The notes beneath the pieces are model-generated. The model ran no database searches and was not told where the DNA came from. It was given only the letters and a program-made list of their open reading frames with translations. This document shows positions 10,101 through 18,777 of a stretch of 64,000 nucleotides of DNA, piece by piece (positions within the stretch are counted from its first letter, which is position 1; the number at the start of each line of letters is the position of its first letter). The translations under genes were made by a program, and so were the position numbers. This DNA comes from Caballeronia temeraria (lineage in GTDB: Bacteria > Pseudomonadota > Gammaproteobacteria > Burkholderiales > Burkholderiaceae): positions 1 to 64,000 of the forward strand of contig NZ_FCOI02000011.1 of the NCBI RefSeq assembly GCF_001544795.2. Direction: 5' to 3'.

Positions 10101-11468
10101 TTACTTCTGATAACCCGCCTGCTTCACGGCGCGATCCGCCGCCGCGTTCGCGGCCTTCAGCGCGTTATCGACGCTCGTCTGACCGGCGACGACACCCGCG
10201 ATCGACTGGCCGACCACCGTGCCGAACGACTGGAACTCCGGAATACCGACGAACTGGATGCCGCTATACGGCACCTTGTGCAGCGTCGCGTCGTTCGGAT
10301 CGGCGGTTTCGATCGCCTTCAGCACGAAGTCGCCGAACGGCGCGGCCTGCTTGTACTCGGGGCGCGCGTAAGTCGACTTGCGCGTGCCCGGCGGCACCGA
10401 GGCCCAGCCCTCGTCCTTGCCGACCATCTCGATGTATTCCTTCGACGTCGCCCACGCGGCGAACTTCTTCGCGGCGTCCTGCTGCTTCGACGTCTTCGGA
10501 ATCGCGAGCGACCACGACCACAGCCAGTGCGAGCCCTTCGGCGTGACGGCGATCGGCGCGGCCGCGAAACCGATCTTGTCCGACACCTGCGACTGCGACT
10601 TGTTGTAGAGCATGCCTGCGGCGACGGTCGCGTCGATCCACATCGCGCACTTGCCGGAGGACATCAGCGTGAGATTCTCGTTGAAGCCGTTCGAGCTCGC
10701 TCCCGGCGGGCCGTCGCTCTTCAGCAGATCGGCGTAGAAGCCGACCGCCTTCTTCCACTCGGGCGTGTCGAGCTGCGCCTGCCACTTCTCGTTGAACCAC
10801 TCGCCGCCGAACGTGTTCACGACCGTCGACACGAACGCCATGTTCTCGCCCCAGCCCGCCTTGCCGCGCAGGCAGATGCCGTACTGGCCTTTGGACTTGT
10901 CGGTGAGCTTGTCGGCGAACTGCTTGATCTGGTCGTAGGTCGGCTGATCCGGCATCTTCAGGCCCGCGGCCTGGAACAGATCCTTGCGGTAGTACGTCAT
11001 CGAACTTTCGACGTAGAAGGGCAGCGCATACAGCACGCCGCCCGACGAGAGGCCGTCACGCGCGGTCTTCACGACATCGTCGAGATCGTAGTTGGCGGGC
11101 AGGCCGGTCATCGGCGAAAGCCAGCCGCGCTTGCCCCACTGCGGCGCCTCGTAGGTGCCGATGGTGATCACGTCGAACTGGCCGCTGTTCGTGGTGATGT
11201 CGGTGGTCGCGCGCTGGCGCAGCACGTTCTCTTCGAGAATCACCCACTTGAGCTGGATGTCCGGATTGGCCTTTTCGAACGCCGGCGCGAGCTTCTTCAG
11301 CTCGATCATGTCCGGGTTGTTCAAGGTTGCGATGGTGATGGTCGTCGCCGCATGCGCCGCGAGCGGCACGAGCGCCGCTGCCGCGAGCGCGGCGGACAGC
11401 GCCCCGGTCACGAACGGAGCGCGGCGCGCGCGCGGTTGTGCTCGAACGATGCGTTGAGTGCGTTTCAT
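10101..11468 (-). CDS. smoE: Polyol-binding periplasmic protein (extracellular solute-binding family 1, SmoE type)
   Basis: The 455-residue periplasmic binding protein captures the polyol for SmoFGK. It has a long N-terminal signal peptide with several Arg residues (cleavage likely after AHA, about residue 40), then the family 1 start TITIATLNNPDMIELKKLAPAFEKANPDIQL. The ATG at 11468 is chosen because AAAAAGGAG precedes it; a longer frame to 11630 lacks a signal-peptide pattern. It lies 212 bp after smoS, so a second promoter is possible. The closest recognised family members bind sorbitol or mannitol. Confidence 0.88.
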   Translation of the reverse strand: MKRTQRIVRAQPRARRAPFVTGALSAALAAAALVPLAAHAATTITIATLNNPDMIELKKLAPAFEKANPDIQLKWVILEENVLRQRATTDITTNSGQFDVITIGTYEAPQWGKRGWLSPMTGLPANYDLDDVVKTARDGLSSGGVLYALPFYVESSMTYYRKDLFQAAGLKMPDQPTYDQIKQFADKLTDKSKGQYGICLRGKAGWGENMAFVSTVVNTFGGEWFNEKWQAQLDTPEWKKAVGFYADLLKSDGPPGASSNGFNENLTLMSSGKCAMWIDATVAAGMLYNKSQSQVSDKIGFAAAPIAVTPKGSHWLWSWSLAIPKTSKQQDAAKKFAAWATSKEYIEMVGKDEGWASVPPGTRKSTYARPEYKQAAPFGDFVLKAIETADPNDATLHKVPYSGIQFVGIPEFQSFGTVVGQSIAGVVAGQTSVDNALKAANAAADRAVKQAGYQK

Positions 11469-11680
11469 TTGAGTTTGTCTCCTTTTTGTTGGCACGGGCG
11501 CCGCGATGGTCTCGCTGCTTGACCGCACGCGCCGTGGATGCCGCTGCCTGCTTTTGAGGGTGCGCGATCGTGGATCGCGTGTTGCCGGGGTTATCCTTTG
11601 CCGCACTTGCCTTCGTCGCCGTGGCGCCATCGACTCGACGCCGTTTCACTATAGACGGTGCTGCACGCGAGTGCGGTACA

Positions 11681-12454
11681 TCAACTCATCCAGTTGCCGC
11701 CGTCGACGTTGATCGTCTGCGCAGTGATGTAGTCCGAATCCGATGACGCCAGAAAGAGCGCCGCGCCCGTCAGATCGCCCGGCACGCCCATGCGCCCGAG
11801 CGGCACTTCCTCGCCGACGAGCCGCTTCTTCTCGCCGAGCGGACGATTCTCGTAACGCGCGAAGAGCGCATCGACTTCTTTCCACATCGGGGTATCGACG
11901 ACGCCCGGCGCGATGCCGTTCACGTTGATGCGCTCTTTGGCGAGCGCGAGCGCCGCCGATTGCGTGTAGCTGATCACCGCGGCCTTGGTCGCGCAGTAAT
12001 GCGACACGAGCGCTTCGCCGCGCCGTCCGGCCTGCGATGACATATTGATGATCTTGCCGCCGCGCCCCTGCTCCACCATGCGTTGGGCGACGGCCTGCAT
12101 CAGGAAGAACATGCCTTTGACATTGACCGCGAAGAGGCGGTCGTAGACGTCCCAGGATTCGTCGAGGATCGGGCGCATGTCGAAGAGCGCCGCGTTGTTG
12201 AAGAGAATGTCGATGCCGCCGAAACGCTCGACGGTACTCGAAACGATGCGCGCGATATCTTCGCGCTGCGTGACGTCGGCCTTGAGCGCGAGCACGCGCG
12301 CGGAGACGTCCGCGAAGCGCCGGGCCATGTCGTCTTCGTTCTTTACGTCGACGACGACGACGTTCGCCCCTTCCTCCAGATAGCGCCGCGCGACCGCTTC
12401 GCCGATGCCGCTCGCGGCGCCCGTGATGATCGCGACCTTGTCTTTCAGTCTCAC
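11681..12454 (-). CDS. smoS: Sorbitol dehydrogenase (L-iditol 2-dehydrogenase), short-chain dehydrogenase family
   Basis: NAD-dependent oxidation of sorbitol-type polyols to the ketose (D-glucitol to D-fructose). The 257-residue SDR has the cofactor motif TGAASGIGEA, NNAALFD, an active-site Ser in NMSSQAGRRGEALVSHY, and YCATKAA (YxxxK). Stretches such as FDILFNNAALFD-like, QAGRRGEALV, IAPGVVD and the end NVDGGNWMS are those of Rhodobacter SmoS. The start is GTG at 12454 with GGAG upstream. It is the first gene of the minus-strand operon and has a promoter/operator shared with dalD. Confidence 0.88.
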   Translation of the reverse strand: MRLKDKVAIITGAASGIGEAVARRYLEEGANVVVVDVKNEDDMARRFADVSARVLALKADVTQREDIARIVSSTVERFGGIDILFNNAALFDMRPILDESWDVYDRLFAVNVKGMFFLMQAVAQRMVEQGRGGKIINMSSQAGRRGEALVSHYCATKAAVISYTQSAALALAKERINVNGIAPGVVDTPMWKEVDALFARYENRPLGEKKRLVGEEVPLGRMGVPGDLTGAALFLASSDSDYITAQTINVDGGNWMS

Positions 12455-12509
12455 CGATGTCTCCGATTCTTTCGCTTCGCTCTTCGCGGGTGAGCGAACG
12501 CTCCGCGAA

Positions 12510-12570
12510 TGAACAATTGCTCTCTGTTTGATCGAATGATCGGCGCTGCGCGTGATCGTGTCAAGGCATC
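12510..12570 (-). promoter_or_regulatory. smoS operon promoter and putative DalR operator
   Basis: On the minus strand the -35 is TTGACA (12564-12559), then a 17-nt spacer and a -10 of GATCAT (12541-12536). The dyad GAACAATTGCTC spans 12511-12522. It matches the dalD promoter block at 45 of 61 positions, including an identical 13-mer from the -10 on and GATGCCTTGAC around the -35. Confidence 0.65.
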
Positions 12571-12583
12571 GGCACAGGTTTCG

Positions 12584-12883
12584 ATGTTGCGACGCGCAAA
12601 CGTCAAAAAACCTCGGGAAAACCCGTCTGGCAAAGGCGTTTGGATACGCGTGTTCGATGTTTCGCCTGCGGGCAAGAAACGGCTCGTCGCGCTCGCGTGG
12701 CGCAGGACGCCCTTTCGCACCGAACCCGATACCAACGACGCGCCCGACGACACCGACCTCGCGTTCGGCCTCCCCGATGGCTCGGTGAAATGGCGAAACA
12801 AAGCGGCCTTCCTGAAGGCCTGGAATATCGACCTCGACGCGCGAAGCTTGTCCGGCGCCGAAGCGAAACACACACCGTCGTGA
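12584..12883 (+). CDS. Hypothetical protein, 99 residues
   Basis: An unrecognised small protein, basic at the N terminus and ending SGAEAKHTPS. The central part (GVWIRVFDVSPAGKKRLVALAWRRTPF) alternates hydrophobic residues in a way compatible with beta strands. Third-position GC bias from about 12640 on is like that of neighbouring genes, which favours coding. The frame is open upstream to 12509, but that part overlaps the smoS promoter, so the ATG at 12584 is preferred. It would be divergent from smoS. It could be non-coding. Confidence 0.4.
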   Translation: MLRRANVKKPRENPSGKGVWIRVFDVSPAGKKRLVALAWRRTPFRTEPDTNDAPDDTDLAFGLPDGSVKWRNKAAFLKAWNIDLDARSLSGAEAKHTPS

Positions 12884-12905
12884 CACTCCACGTGCATCCG
12901 TCGAC

Positions 12906-12921
12906 GATACGTTATATCATC
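12906..12921 (+). promoter_or_regulatory. Candidate Zur box upstream of zur
   Basis: The AT-rich, partly palindromic GATACGTTATATCATC stands out from GC-rich surroundings 80 bp before zur. It resembles the AT-rich core of proteobacterial Zur operators. Autoregulation of zur-znuACB by it is inferred. Confidence 0.35.
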
Positions 12922-13000
12922 TCGGAAACATCCGACGAGCGCTCCGCGCGCTCGTGCTTCAACCCTTTGCAGGGGCCGCGTCCGACGCGGCCGACATGAC

Positions 13001-13459
13001 ATGACCGCATCCGTCGAAACCATGCTGGCGCGCGCCGAAGCGCTCGCCGTCGAGCGCGGCGTCGCGCTCACGCCGCTTCGCCGTCAGGTTTATGAACTCG
13101 TGCTGAAGGCGCACAAGCCGATCGGTGCGTACGACCTCATCGACGCCATGGAGCCGCAGCGCGGCGCGCGCGTGCCGCCGACCACCGTCTATCGCGCGCT
13201 GGAGTTTCTCGTCGACAACGGCTTCGTGCACCGGATCGAATCGAAGAACGCGTTCATCGCGTGCTGCGATGCCGGCAAGCCGCACGAGAGCCAGTTCCTC
13301 ATCTGCGACGAATGCGGCGAAACGCTCGAAATCCAGGGCCGCGAGCTCGCTTCGTCGCTGTCCGCGAGTCCGCCCGCGCACGGCTTTCAGGTGCATCACC
13401 AGGTCGTCGAATTGAGCGGACTGTGCGCCGATTGCCAGCGCAAGCATCGCGACGCCTGA
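13001..13459 (+). CDS. zur: Zinc uptake regulator Zur (Fur family)
   Basis: The 152-residue Fur-family repressor senses zinc and represses uptake genes. It has a winged-helix DNA-binding domain (about 1-85, LTPLRRQVYELVLKAHKPIGAYDLIDAM and PPTTVYRALEFLVDNGFVHRIES) and a dimerisation/metal domain with two Cys pairs, CDEC and CADC, which form the structural zinc site. The missing Fur iron-sensing signature and the znuACB genes 41 bp downstream indicate Zur. Likely co-transcribed with znuA. Confidence 0.9.
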   Translation: MTASVETMLARAEALAVERGVALTPLRRQVYELVLKAHKPIGAYDLIDAMEPQRGARVPPTTVYRALEFLVDNGFVHRIESKNAFIACCDAGKPHESQFLICDECGETLEIQGRELASSLSASPPAHGFQVHHQVVELSGLCADCQRKHRDA

Positions 13460-13500
13460 GGCGCTTCGCCACGATAACAACGCATCCACAAAGGAAATCG

Positions 13501-14382
13501 ATGAAATTCGCGCACGTCCTGACCTGCTTCGCCATCGCGCTCGGCTTCTGCAACGCGGCATCGGCGCAGACCGCGCGCGTGCCGGTGGTCGCGGCGGAGA
13601 ACTTCTACGGCGACGTCATCCGCCAGCTCGGCGGCGACAACGTGCAGGTGACGAGCATCCTCAACAATCCGGACGAAGACCCGCATCTGTTCGAAGCCAG
13701 CCCGAAGACCGCGCGCGCGTTGCAGCAGGCCGCGCTCGTCGTCTATAACGGCGCGGACTACGATCCGTGGATGGACAAGCTGCTCGCGGCATCGAAGAGC
13801 AATGACAAGCGCACGGTGATCGCCGCGGCGAAGCTCGTCGGCAAGAAGGCCGGCGACAATCCGCACCTCTGGTACGACCCGGCGACGATGCCCGTCGTCG
13901 CGAAAGCGGTGAGCGCGTATCTCGTGAGCGCGGACCCGTCGCACAAGAGCGACTACGACGCGCGCCTCGCGGCCTTTCTCGATTCGATGAAGCCGATCGA
14001 TGCGACCGTCGCCCGGATGAAGTCGCACTACAAGGGCGTGCCCGTCACGGCGACCGAGCCGGTGTTCGGCTATATGGCCGATGCGATCGGCTTCGAGATG
14101 CGCAACCAGCGCTTCCAGCTGGCGTCGATGAACGAGACCGAGCCGAGCCCCTCCGATATCGCCGCGTTCGAGAAGGATCTCCGCGAGCGCCGCGTGCACG
14201 TGCTCATCTACAACAGCCAGGCGACGGGCGCGCTGACGAAGCGTCTGCTCAACGTCGCGAAGGACGCGCATGTGCCGAGCATCAGCGTGACGGAGACTTT
14301 GCCCGCGAAGAAGACGTATCAGCAATGGATGCAGTCGCAGCTCGACGCGCTCGCGGGCGCGCTGCAAGGATGGCAACGATGA
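13501..14382 (+). CDS. znuA: Zinc/manganese ABC transporter periplasmic binding protein (ZnuA-like)
   Basis: The 293-residue cluster A-I binding protein has signal peptide MKFAHVLTCFAIALGFCNAASA (cleavage about residue 22). Metal-ligand positions appear as His in EDPHLFEAS, His in NPHLWYDP and Glu in TEPVFGYMADAIG, where classical ZnuA has His. The His-rich flexible loop of ZnuA is absent. Zinc specificity is therefore inferred from the operon with zur. The ATG at 13501 begins the signal peptide; an upstream frame to 13261 overlaps zur. The stop overlaps the znuC start (ATGA). Confidence 0.85.
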   Translation: MKFAHVLTCFAIALGFCNAASAQTARVPVVAAENFYGDVIRQLGGDNVQVTSILNNPDEDPHLFEASPKTARALQQAALVVYNGADYDPWMDKLLAASKSNDKRTVIAAAKLVGKKAGDNPHLWYDPATMPVVAKAVSAYLVSADPSHKSDYDARLAAFLDSMKPIDATVARMKSHYKGVPVTATEPVFGYMADAIGFEMRNQRFQLASMNETEPSPSDIAAFEKDLRERRVHVLIYNSQATGALTKRLLNVAKDAHVPSISVTETLPAKKTYQQWMQSQLDALAGALQGWQR

Positions 14383-15278
14383 ACGCGACGGTGACGACGC
14401 AAGCCGCGCTCGAAGTCGATCGGGTGACGCTCGCGCTCGGCGGGCGCGAGATTCTCAACGACACGAGCTTCACAGTCAAGAACGGCGAGTTCGTCGGCGT
14501 GCTCGGGCCGAACGGCGCGGGCAAGACCACGTTGATGCGCGCGCTGCTCGGGCTCGTGCCCGTGAAGAGCGGGACCATCCGCGTGAACGGCGAGGCGGTC
14601 GTGCGCGGCAATGCGTCGATCGGTTATATGCCGCAGATTCGCACGGGACTCGCGAACCGGCGCGTGCTCGGCCGTGATTTCGTCGCGATGGCGGCGGACG
14701 GTCATCGCTGGGGTTTGCCGCATCGTAACGCGCGCATCCGCGCCGATGTCGAGCGCGTGCTGGAGCTTGTCGGTGCGCATCAACTGGCTTCGCGTCCGTT
14801 GTCGGAGCTTTCCGGCGGCGAGCGCCAGCGTCTTTTGCTTGCGCAATGTCTGCTCGGCAATCCGCGTCTGCTTCTGCTCGACGAGCCGCTCATCAGCCTC
14901 GATCCGCGGCATCAGACGGGCGTCGTCGAACTTGTGCGGCGCGTGCAGCGCGAGTTGAACATCACCGTGCTGTTCTCGGCGCACGAACTTAATCCGCTGC
15001 TCAATTCGCTCGATCGCGTGCTTTATCTCGGCAGCGGCCGCGCGGCGCTCGGCACGGTCGATGAAGTCATCTCGAAGCCGGTGCTATCGCGTCTGTATGG
15101 CTCGCCCATCGACGTGATGCGCGTGAACGGCCGCATCTTCGTGATGTCGGGCGATGTCGAGATCGACAAGCTCGATCACGCGCACGAAGAAGGCGAGGAG
15201 CACGAACACGAACACGATCATGGCCATGAGCACGCTCATGATCACGGCCATAGCCATAGCCACAGCCACGTCAAATAG
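14379..15278 (+). CDS. znuC: Zinc ABC transporter ATPase with C-terminal histidine-rich tail
   Basis: ATPase of the zinc importer, 299 residues, with Walker A GPNGAGKTT, signature LSGGERQRLLLAQ, Walker B LLLLDEPLISLD and switch His in FSAHELNPLL. The last 36 residues hold 14 His mixed with Glu, Asp, Gly and Ser, after the conserved domain. Start ATG 14379 overlaps the znuA stop by 4 bp, with AAGGA upstream; ATG 14370 is an alternative. The tail may buffer zinc at the membrane or sense cytosolic zinc; this is inference. Confidence 0.88.
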   Translation: MNATVTTQAALEVDRVTLALGGREILNDTSFTVKNGEFVGVLGPNGAGKTTLMRALLGLVPVKSGTIRVNGEAVVRGNASIGYMPQIRTGLANRRVLGRDFVAMAADGHRWGLPHRNARIRADVERVLELVGAHQLASRPLSELSGGERQRLLLAQCLLGNPRLLLLDEPLISLDPRHQTGVVELVRRVQRELNITVLFSAHELNPLLNSLDRVLYLGSGRAALGTVDEVISKPVLSRLYGSPIDVMRVNGRIFVMSGDVEIDKLDHAHEEGEEHEHEHDHGHEHAHDHGHSHSHSHVK

Positions 15279-15286
15279 AAAGCGCA

Positions 15287-16075
15287 ATGTTCGAATACGA
15301 CTTCATGGTGAATGCATTCGCGGCGTCGGGGATCGTCGCGGTGCTGGCGGGGATCGTCGGGTACTTTCTCGTCTTGCGCGGACAGACGTTCGCGGGTCAC
15401 GCGCTTTCGCACGTCGGGTTCACCGGCGCGACGGGCGCGGTGTTGCTCGGCATGCCGCCGCTTTGGGGGATGGTCGGGGTCACGCTCGCGGCAGGCGTCG
15501 GAATGGGCGCGCTCGGCGAGCGTCTCTCGGGACGCGATGTCGCCATCGGTGTGATTCTGTCGCTATCGCTTGGCTTTGGTTTGCTGTTTCTGCATTTCTT
15601 CACCGCGTATGCGACGCAGGCTACTGCGCTGCTCTTTGGCAATGTGCTCGGGGTGAGTCATGACACGCTTGTCGTGCTCGCCGGACTTGCGATCGTTAGC
15701 CTGGGCGCGCTTGGGTTCATCATGCGGCCGCTGCTTTTTGCGTCGTTGCAGCCTGAGCTCGCGGAGGCCAAAGGGGTGTCGTTGCGGCTCGTCTCCGTGC
15801 TGTTTCTTGCGATCACCGCGTTGGCGGTTGCGGCGTGCACGCAGATCGTCGGGGTGCTGCTCGTGTTCGCGTTGATGGTCGGGCCGGCGGCGGCTGCGCA
15901 GAATGTGACGACGCGGTTATCGTCAGGGTTCGTGCTTGCTGCACTTTTTGCGCTTGGGCAGGCTTGGGTTGGGCTTACGCTCGCTTATTACTCCGATTGG
16001 CCTACGAGCTTCTGGATCACTATGCTTGCCGCGCTGGTTTATGGTGTGAGTTTGATCGGGCGGCGGGGGCATTGA
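15287..16075 (+). CDS. znuB: Zinc ABC transporter permease
   Basis: The 262-residue inner-membrane permease of the ABC-3 family has about eight hydrophobic segments. Typical features are GYFLVLRGQTFAGHALSHVGFTGATGAVLLG near the N terminus and LLVFALMVGPAAAAQ in the last third. It lies 8 bp after znuC and is the last gene of zur-znuA-znuC-znuB. The stop is followed at once by a GGGTTT repeat and then repeat copy 3; no ordinary terminator is seen, so that element may stop transcription. Confidence 0.9.
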   Translation: MFEYDFMVNAFAASGIVAVLAGIVGYFLVLRGQTFAGHALSHVGFTGATGAVLLGMPPLWGMVGVTLAAGVGMGALGERLSGRDVAIGVILSLSLGFGLLFLHFFTAYATQATALLFGNVLGVSHDTLVVLAGLAIVSLGALGFIMRPLLFASLQPELAEAKGVSLRLVSVLFLAITALAVAACTQIVGVLLVFALMVGPAAAAQNVTTRLSSGFVLAALFALGQAWVGLTLAYYSDWPTSFWITMLAALVYGVSLIGRRGH

Positions 16076-16103
16076 GGGTTTGGGTTTGGGTTTGGGTTTG
16101 GGG
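16076..16103 (+). repeat. (GGGTTT)4-GGGG hexamer tract, G-quadruplex motif
   Basis: Five G-tracts of three or four G are separated by TTT, starting at the base after the znuB stop codon and ending at the left edge of repeat copy 3. It meets the usual four-tract G-quadruplex pattern on the plus strand. Confidence 0.85.
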
Positions 16104-16106
16104 TGT

Positions 16107-16738
16107 CGCCGGATCCCGTTTTCTTTTTGGTCTATTTGCACTGCCCCTGTGCGGGGCGGCAGTCACTTTCTTTGCTGCTGCAAAGAAAGTAACCAAAGAA
16201 AGCAGCTCGATACGCCCGCGGTCACACGTAGTTTGGGTAGTTCTCTCGTCCGAGGCGGCACTCGCCTAAGTGTCGCCCTCGAAGGACTAACCGGGCTTGG
16301 ATCGCGCACGGTCTGCCGCTTCGCACCGCTTCACTTGCTGGTTCAGCACCAATAGCTCCAGCCCGCTTCGCGGCCGATGGGTCAATCGGGACTGCACGTG
16401 CTTCTCTACTAGCACTTCCATCTCACTGCGTCTGCCACACGTTGGTTTCCCTTGCATGCCCGGCGGCAGCGCGCAGCGCTGTGCCGATGCTATTCGTGCC
16501 GAACCAGTGTGCTTAACGTTTTCGGGCGGCGGACCGTGCGCGATCCAAGCCCGGTTAGTCGTCCGAGGGCACTCTTTAGGCGAGTGCCGCCTAGGACGAG
16601 AGGACTACCCAACGTGCGTGTGACCGCGGGCCTCAAAAGCTGCTTTCTTTGGTTACTTTCTTTGCAGCAGCAAAGAAAGTGACTGCCGCCCCGCACAGGG
16701 GCAGCGCTAATAGACCACAAAGAAACCGGGACCCAGCG
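16107..16738. repeat. Composite inverted-repeat element, copy 3
   Basis: Organised as copy 2 but in opposite orientation: the left half (16107 to about 16390, reverse) is type 2 and the right half (about 16400-16738, forward) is type 1. Hairpins lie at 16165-16190 and 16655-16680. The central segment shares the stretch CGATGGGTCAATCGG with copy 2 in inverted orientation. It fills the convergent gap between znuB and fghA, and its right flank is A/C-rich (16740-16764). Confidence 0.85.
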
Positions 16739-16764
16739 GGCAAAAAAAAACAAACCCAAAACCA

Positions 16765-17613
16765 TCACCGACACAAAACCCGCGCATGATGCGCGACATG
16801 CTCCCCGACGAAGGTAGAGATAAAGAAGTACCCGTGATCATACCCATCATGCCGCCGCAAGACCAAACTGTGCCCAGCCGCAACAGCATTGCGCTCCAAA
16901 ACATCGGGATACAACTGCTCGGCAAGAAACGGATCCGCCAGCCCTTGATCGACGAGAATACCGCCGTCAAACCGCGCCGCAGCATCGCCTTTGATCAGCT
17001 CGCTGGCATCGTAAAGCTTCCACGCTTCGCGATCATCCCCGAGATAGCCTGAAAACGCCTTCACACCCCAAGGACACATCGACGGCGCCGCGATCGGCGC
17101 GAACGCCGACACACTCCGATAAATATCCGGATGACGCAAAGCGAGCACGAGCGCTCCGTGCCCGCCCATCGAGTGGCCGAATATCCCGATCCGATCCTCA
17201 CGCACCGGCAACTCGGCAAGCACCGTCTCACGCAACTCCTGCGTCACATACGAATACATGCGATAACGCCGCGCCCAAGGCTCACGCGTCGCATCGACAT
17301 AAAAGCCCGCGCCAGCGCCGAAATCCCACGCATCCTTCTCGCCCGGAATATCCGCGCCGCGCGGCGAAGTATCCGGCGCGATCAACGCGATGCCGTGCTG
17401 CGCCGCGTAACGCTGCGCGCCCGCCTTGATCGGGAACGTCTCTTCCGTGCACGTCAGACCGGCGAGATAAAACAGCGCCGGCACTTTCGACGACGACGCA
17501 GCAGCCGGCAAAAAGACCGAAAAGCGCATCGGCAAACCGATGACCTGCGATTCGTGCCGATAGATACGCTGCACGCCATCGAAACAACGATGTTCTTCCA
17601 CGAGTTCCAGCAT
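16765..17613 (-). CDS. fghA: S-formylglutathione hydrolase
   Basis: Esterase D-type alpha/beta hydrolase, 282 residues, that hydrolyses S-formylglutathione to formate and glutathione, the last step of glutathione-dependent formaldehyde detoxification. The nucleophile elbow is GHSMGGHGAL; also seen are the oxyanion-side stretch LFYLAGLTCTEETF and the family sequence RHDGYDHGYFFISTF with the catalytic His. It follows frmA by 30 bp, giving the complete two-step pathway. Cytosolic. Confidence 0.92.
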   Translation of the reverse strand: MLELVEEHRCFDGVQRIYRHESQVIGLPMRFSVFLPAAASSSKVPALFYLAGLTCTEETFPIKAGAQRYAAQHGIALIAPDTSPRGADIPGEKDAWDFGAGAGFYVDATREPWARRYRMYSYVTQELRETVLAELPVREDRIGIFGHSMGGHGALVLALRHPDIYRSVSAFAPIAAPSMCPWGVKAFSGYLGDDREAWKLYDASELIKGDAAARFDGGILVDQGLADPFLAEQLYPDVLERNAVAAGHSLVLRRHDGYDHGYFFISTFVGEHVAHHARVLCR

Positions 17614-17643
17614 CGCGTTGTCCTCGCTCAGTGGCTCAATAGC

Positions 17644-18750
17644 TCAATAGATGACGACGGAACGGATCGACTCGCCCTTCTTCATGAGATCGAAGCCGTC
17701 ATTGATCTGCTCCAGCTTGAGATGATGCGTGATCAGATCGTCGATATTGATCTTGCCTTCCATGTACCAGTCGACGATCTTCGGCACATCCGTGCGCCCG
17801 CGCGCGCCGCCGAATGCCGAGCCTTTCCATTCGCGGCCCGTGACGAGCTGGAACGGACGCGTGCTGATTTCCTCGCCCGCCGCCGCCACGCCGATGATGA
17901 ACGACTGGCCCCAGCCCTTGTGCGTGCATTCGAGCGCCTGACGCATCAGCTTCACATTGCCGACGCACTCGAACGAATAATCCGCGCCGCCATCGGTCAG
18001 TTGCACGATGTAATCGACGACGTTCTCCACTTCCTTCGGGTTGATGAAGTGCGTCATGCCGAACTTCTTCGCAAGCTCGACGCGGCCCGGATTGATATCC
18101 ACGCCGATGATCTTGTCCGCGCCGACCATCTTCGCGCCCTGGATCACGTTCAGCCCGATCCCGCCGAGACCGAACACGACGACATTCGCGCCCGCTTCCA
18201 CCTTCGCCGAATACACGACCGCACCGACGCCCGTCGTCACGCCGCAGCCGATGTAGCAGATCTTGTCGAACGGCGCATCTTCACGCACCTTCGCCACCGC
18301 GATCTCGGGCACGACGATGTAGTTCGAAAACGTCGATGTGCCCATGTAGTGGAACAGCGGCTTGCCATCGAGCGAGAAGCGCGAAGTCGCATCGGGCATG
18401 AGGCCCTTGCCTTGGGTCGAGCGAATCGCCTGACACAGATTCGTCTTGCGCGAGAGACAGAACTTGCACTGGCGGCATTCCGGCGTGTACAGCGGAATGA
18501 CGTGATCGCCCTTTCTCAGCGTGCCGACGCCCGGTCCGACATCCACGACCACGCCCGCGCCTTCATGCCCGAGAATCGCCGGGAAGATGCCTTCGGGATC
18601 CGCGCCGGACAGCGTGTAGTAATCGGTGTGGCAGATGCCCGTCGCCTTCACTTCGATCAGCACTTCGCCCGCGCGCGGGCCTTCGAGATCGACTTCCTCG
18701 ATCGTCAACGGCTTGCCGGCTTCCCATGCGATTGCTGCTTTCGTCTTCAT
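17644..18750 (-). CDS. frmA: S-(hydroxymethyl)glutathione dehydrogenase / class III alcohol dehydrogenase
   Basis: Oxidises S-hydroxymethylglutathione (formaldehyde plus glutathione) with NAD; also reduces S-nitrosoglutathione. The 368-residue zinc alcohol dehydrogenase has catalytic zinc ligands in [12 protein letters not shown] and [12 protein letters not shown], structural zinc cysteines in [15 protein letters not shown], and cofactor motif [15 protein letters not shown]. Class III features ([23 protein letters not shown]) are clear. It lies 27 bp after the AGE-family gene and 30 bp before fghA, suggesting one transcript of three genes. Confidence 0.93.
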   Translation of the reverse strand: MKTKAAIAWEAGKPLTIEEVDLEGPRAGEVLIEVKATGICHTDYYTLSGADPEGIFPAILGHEGAGVVVDVGPGVGTLRKGDHVIPLYTPECRQCKFCLSRKTNLCQAIRSTQGKGLMPDATSRFSLDGKPLFHYMGTSTFSNYIVVPEIAVAKVREDAPFDKICYIGCGVTTGVGAVVYSAKVEAGANVVVFGLGGIGLNVIQGAKMVGADKIIGVDINPGRVELAKKFGMTHFINPKEVENVVDYIVQLTDGGADYSFECVGNVKLMRQALECTHKGWGQSFIIGVAAAGEEISTRPFQLVTGREWKGSAFGGARGRTDVPKIVDWYMEGKINIDDLITHHLKLEQINDGFDLMKKGESIRSVVIY

Positions 18751-18777
18751 CGTTCAGCTCCCAAGGTTAAGAATGTT

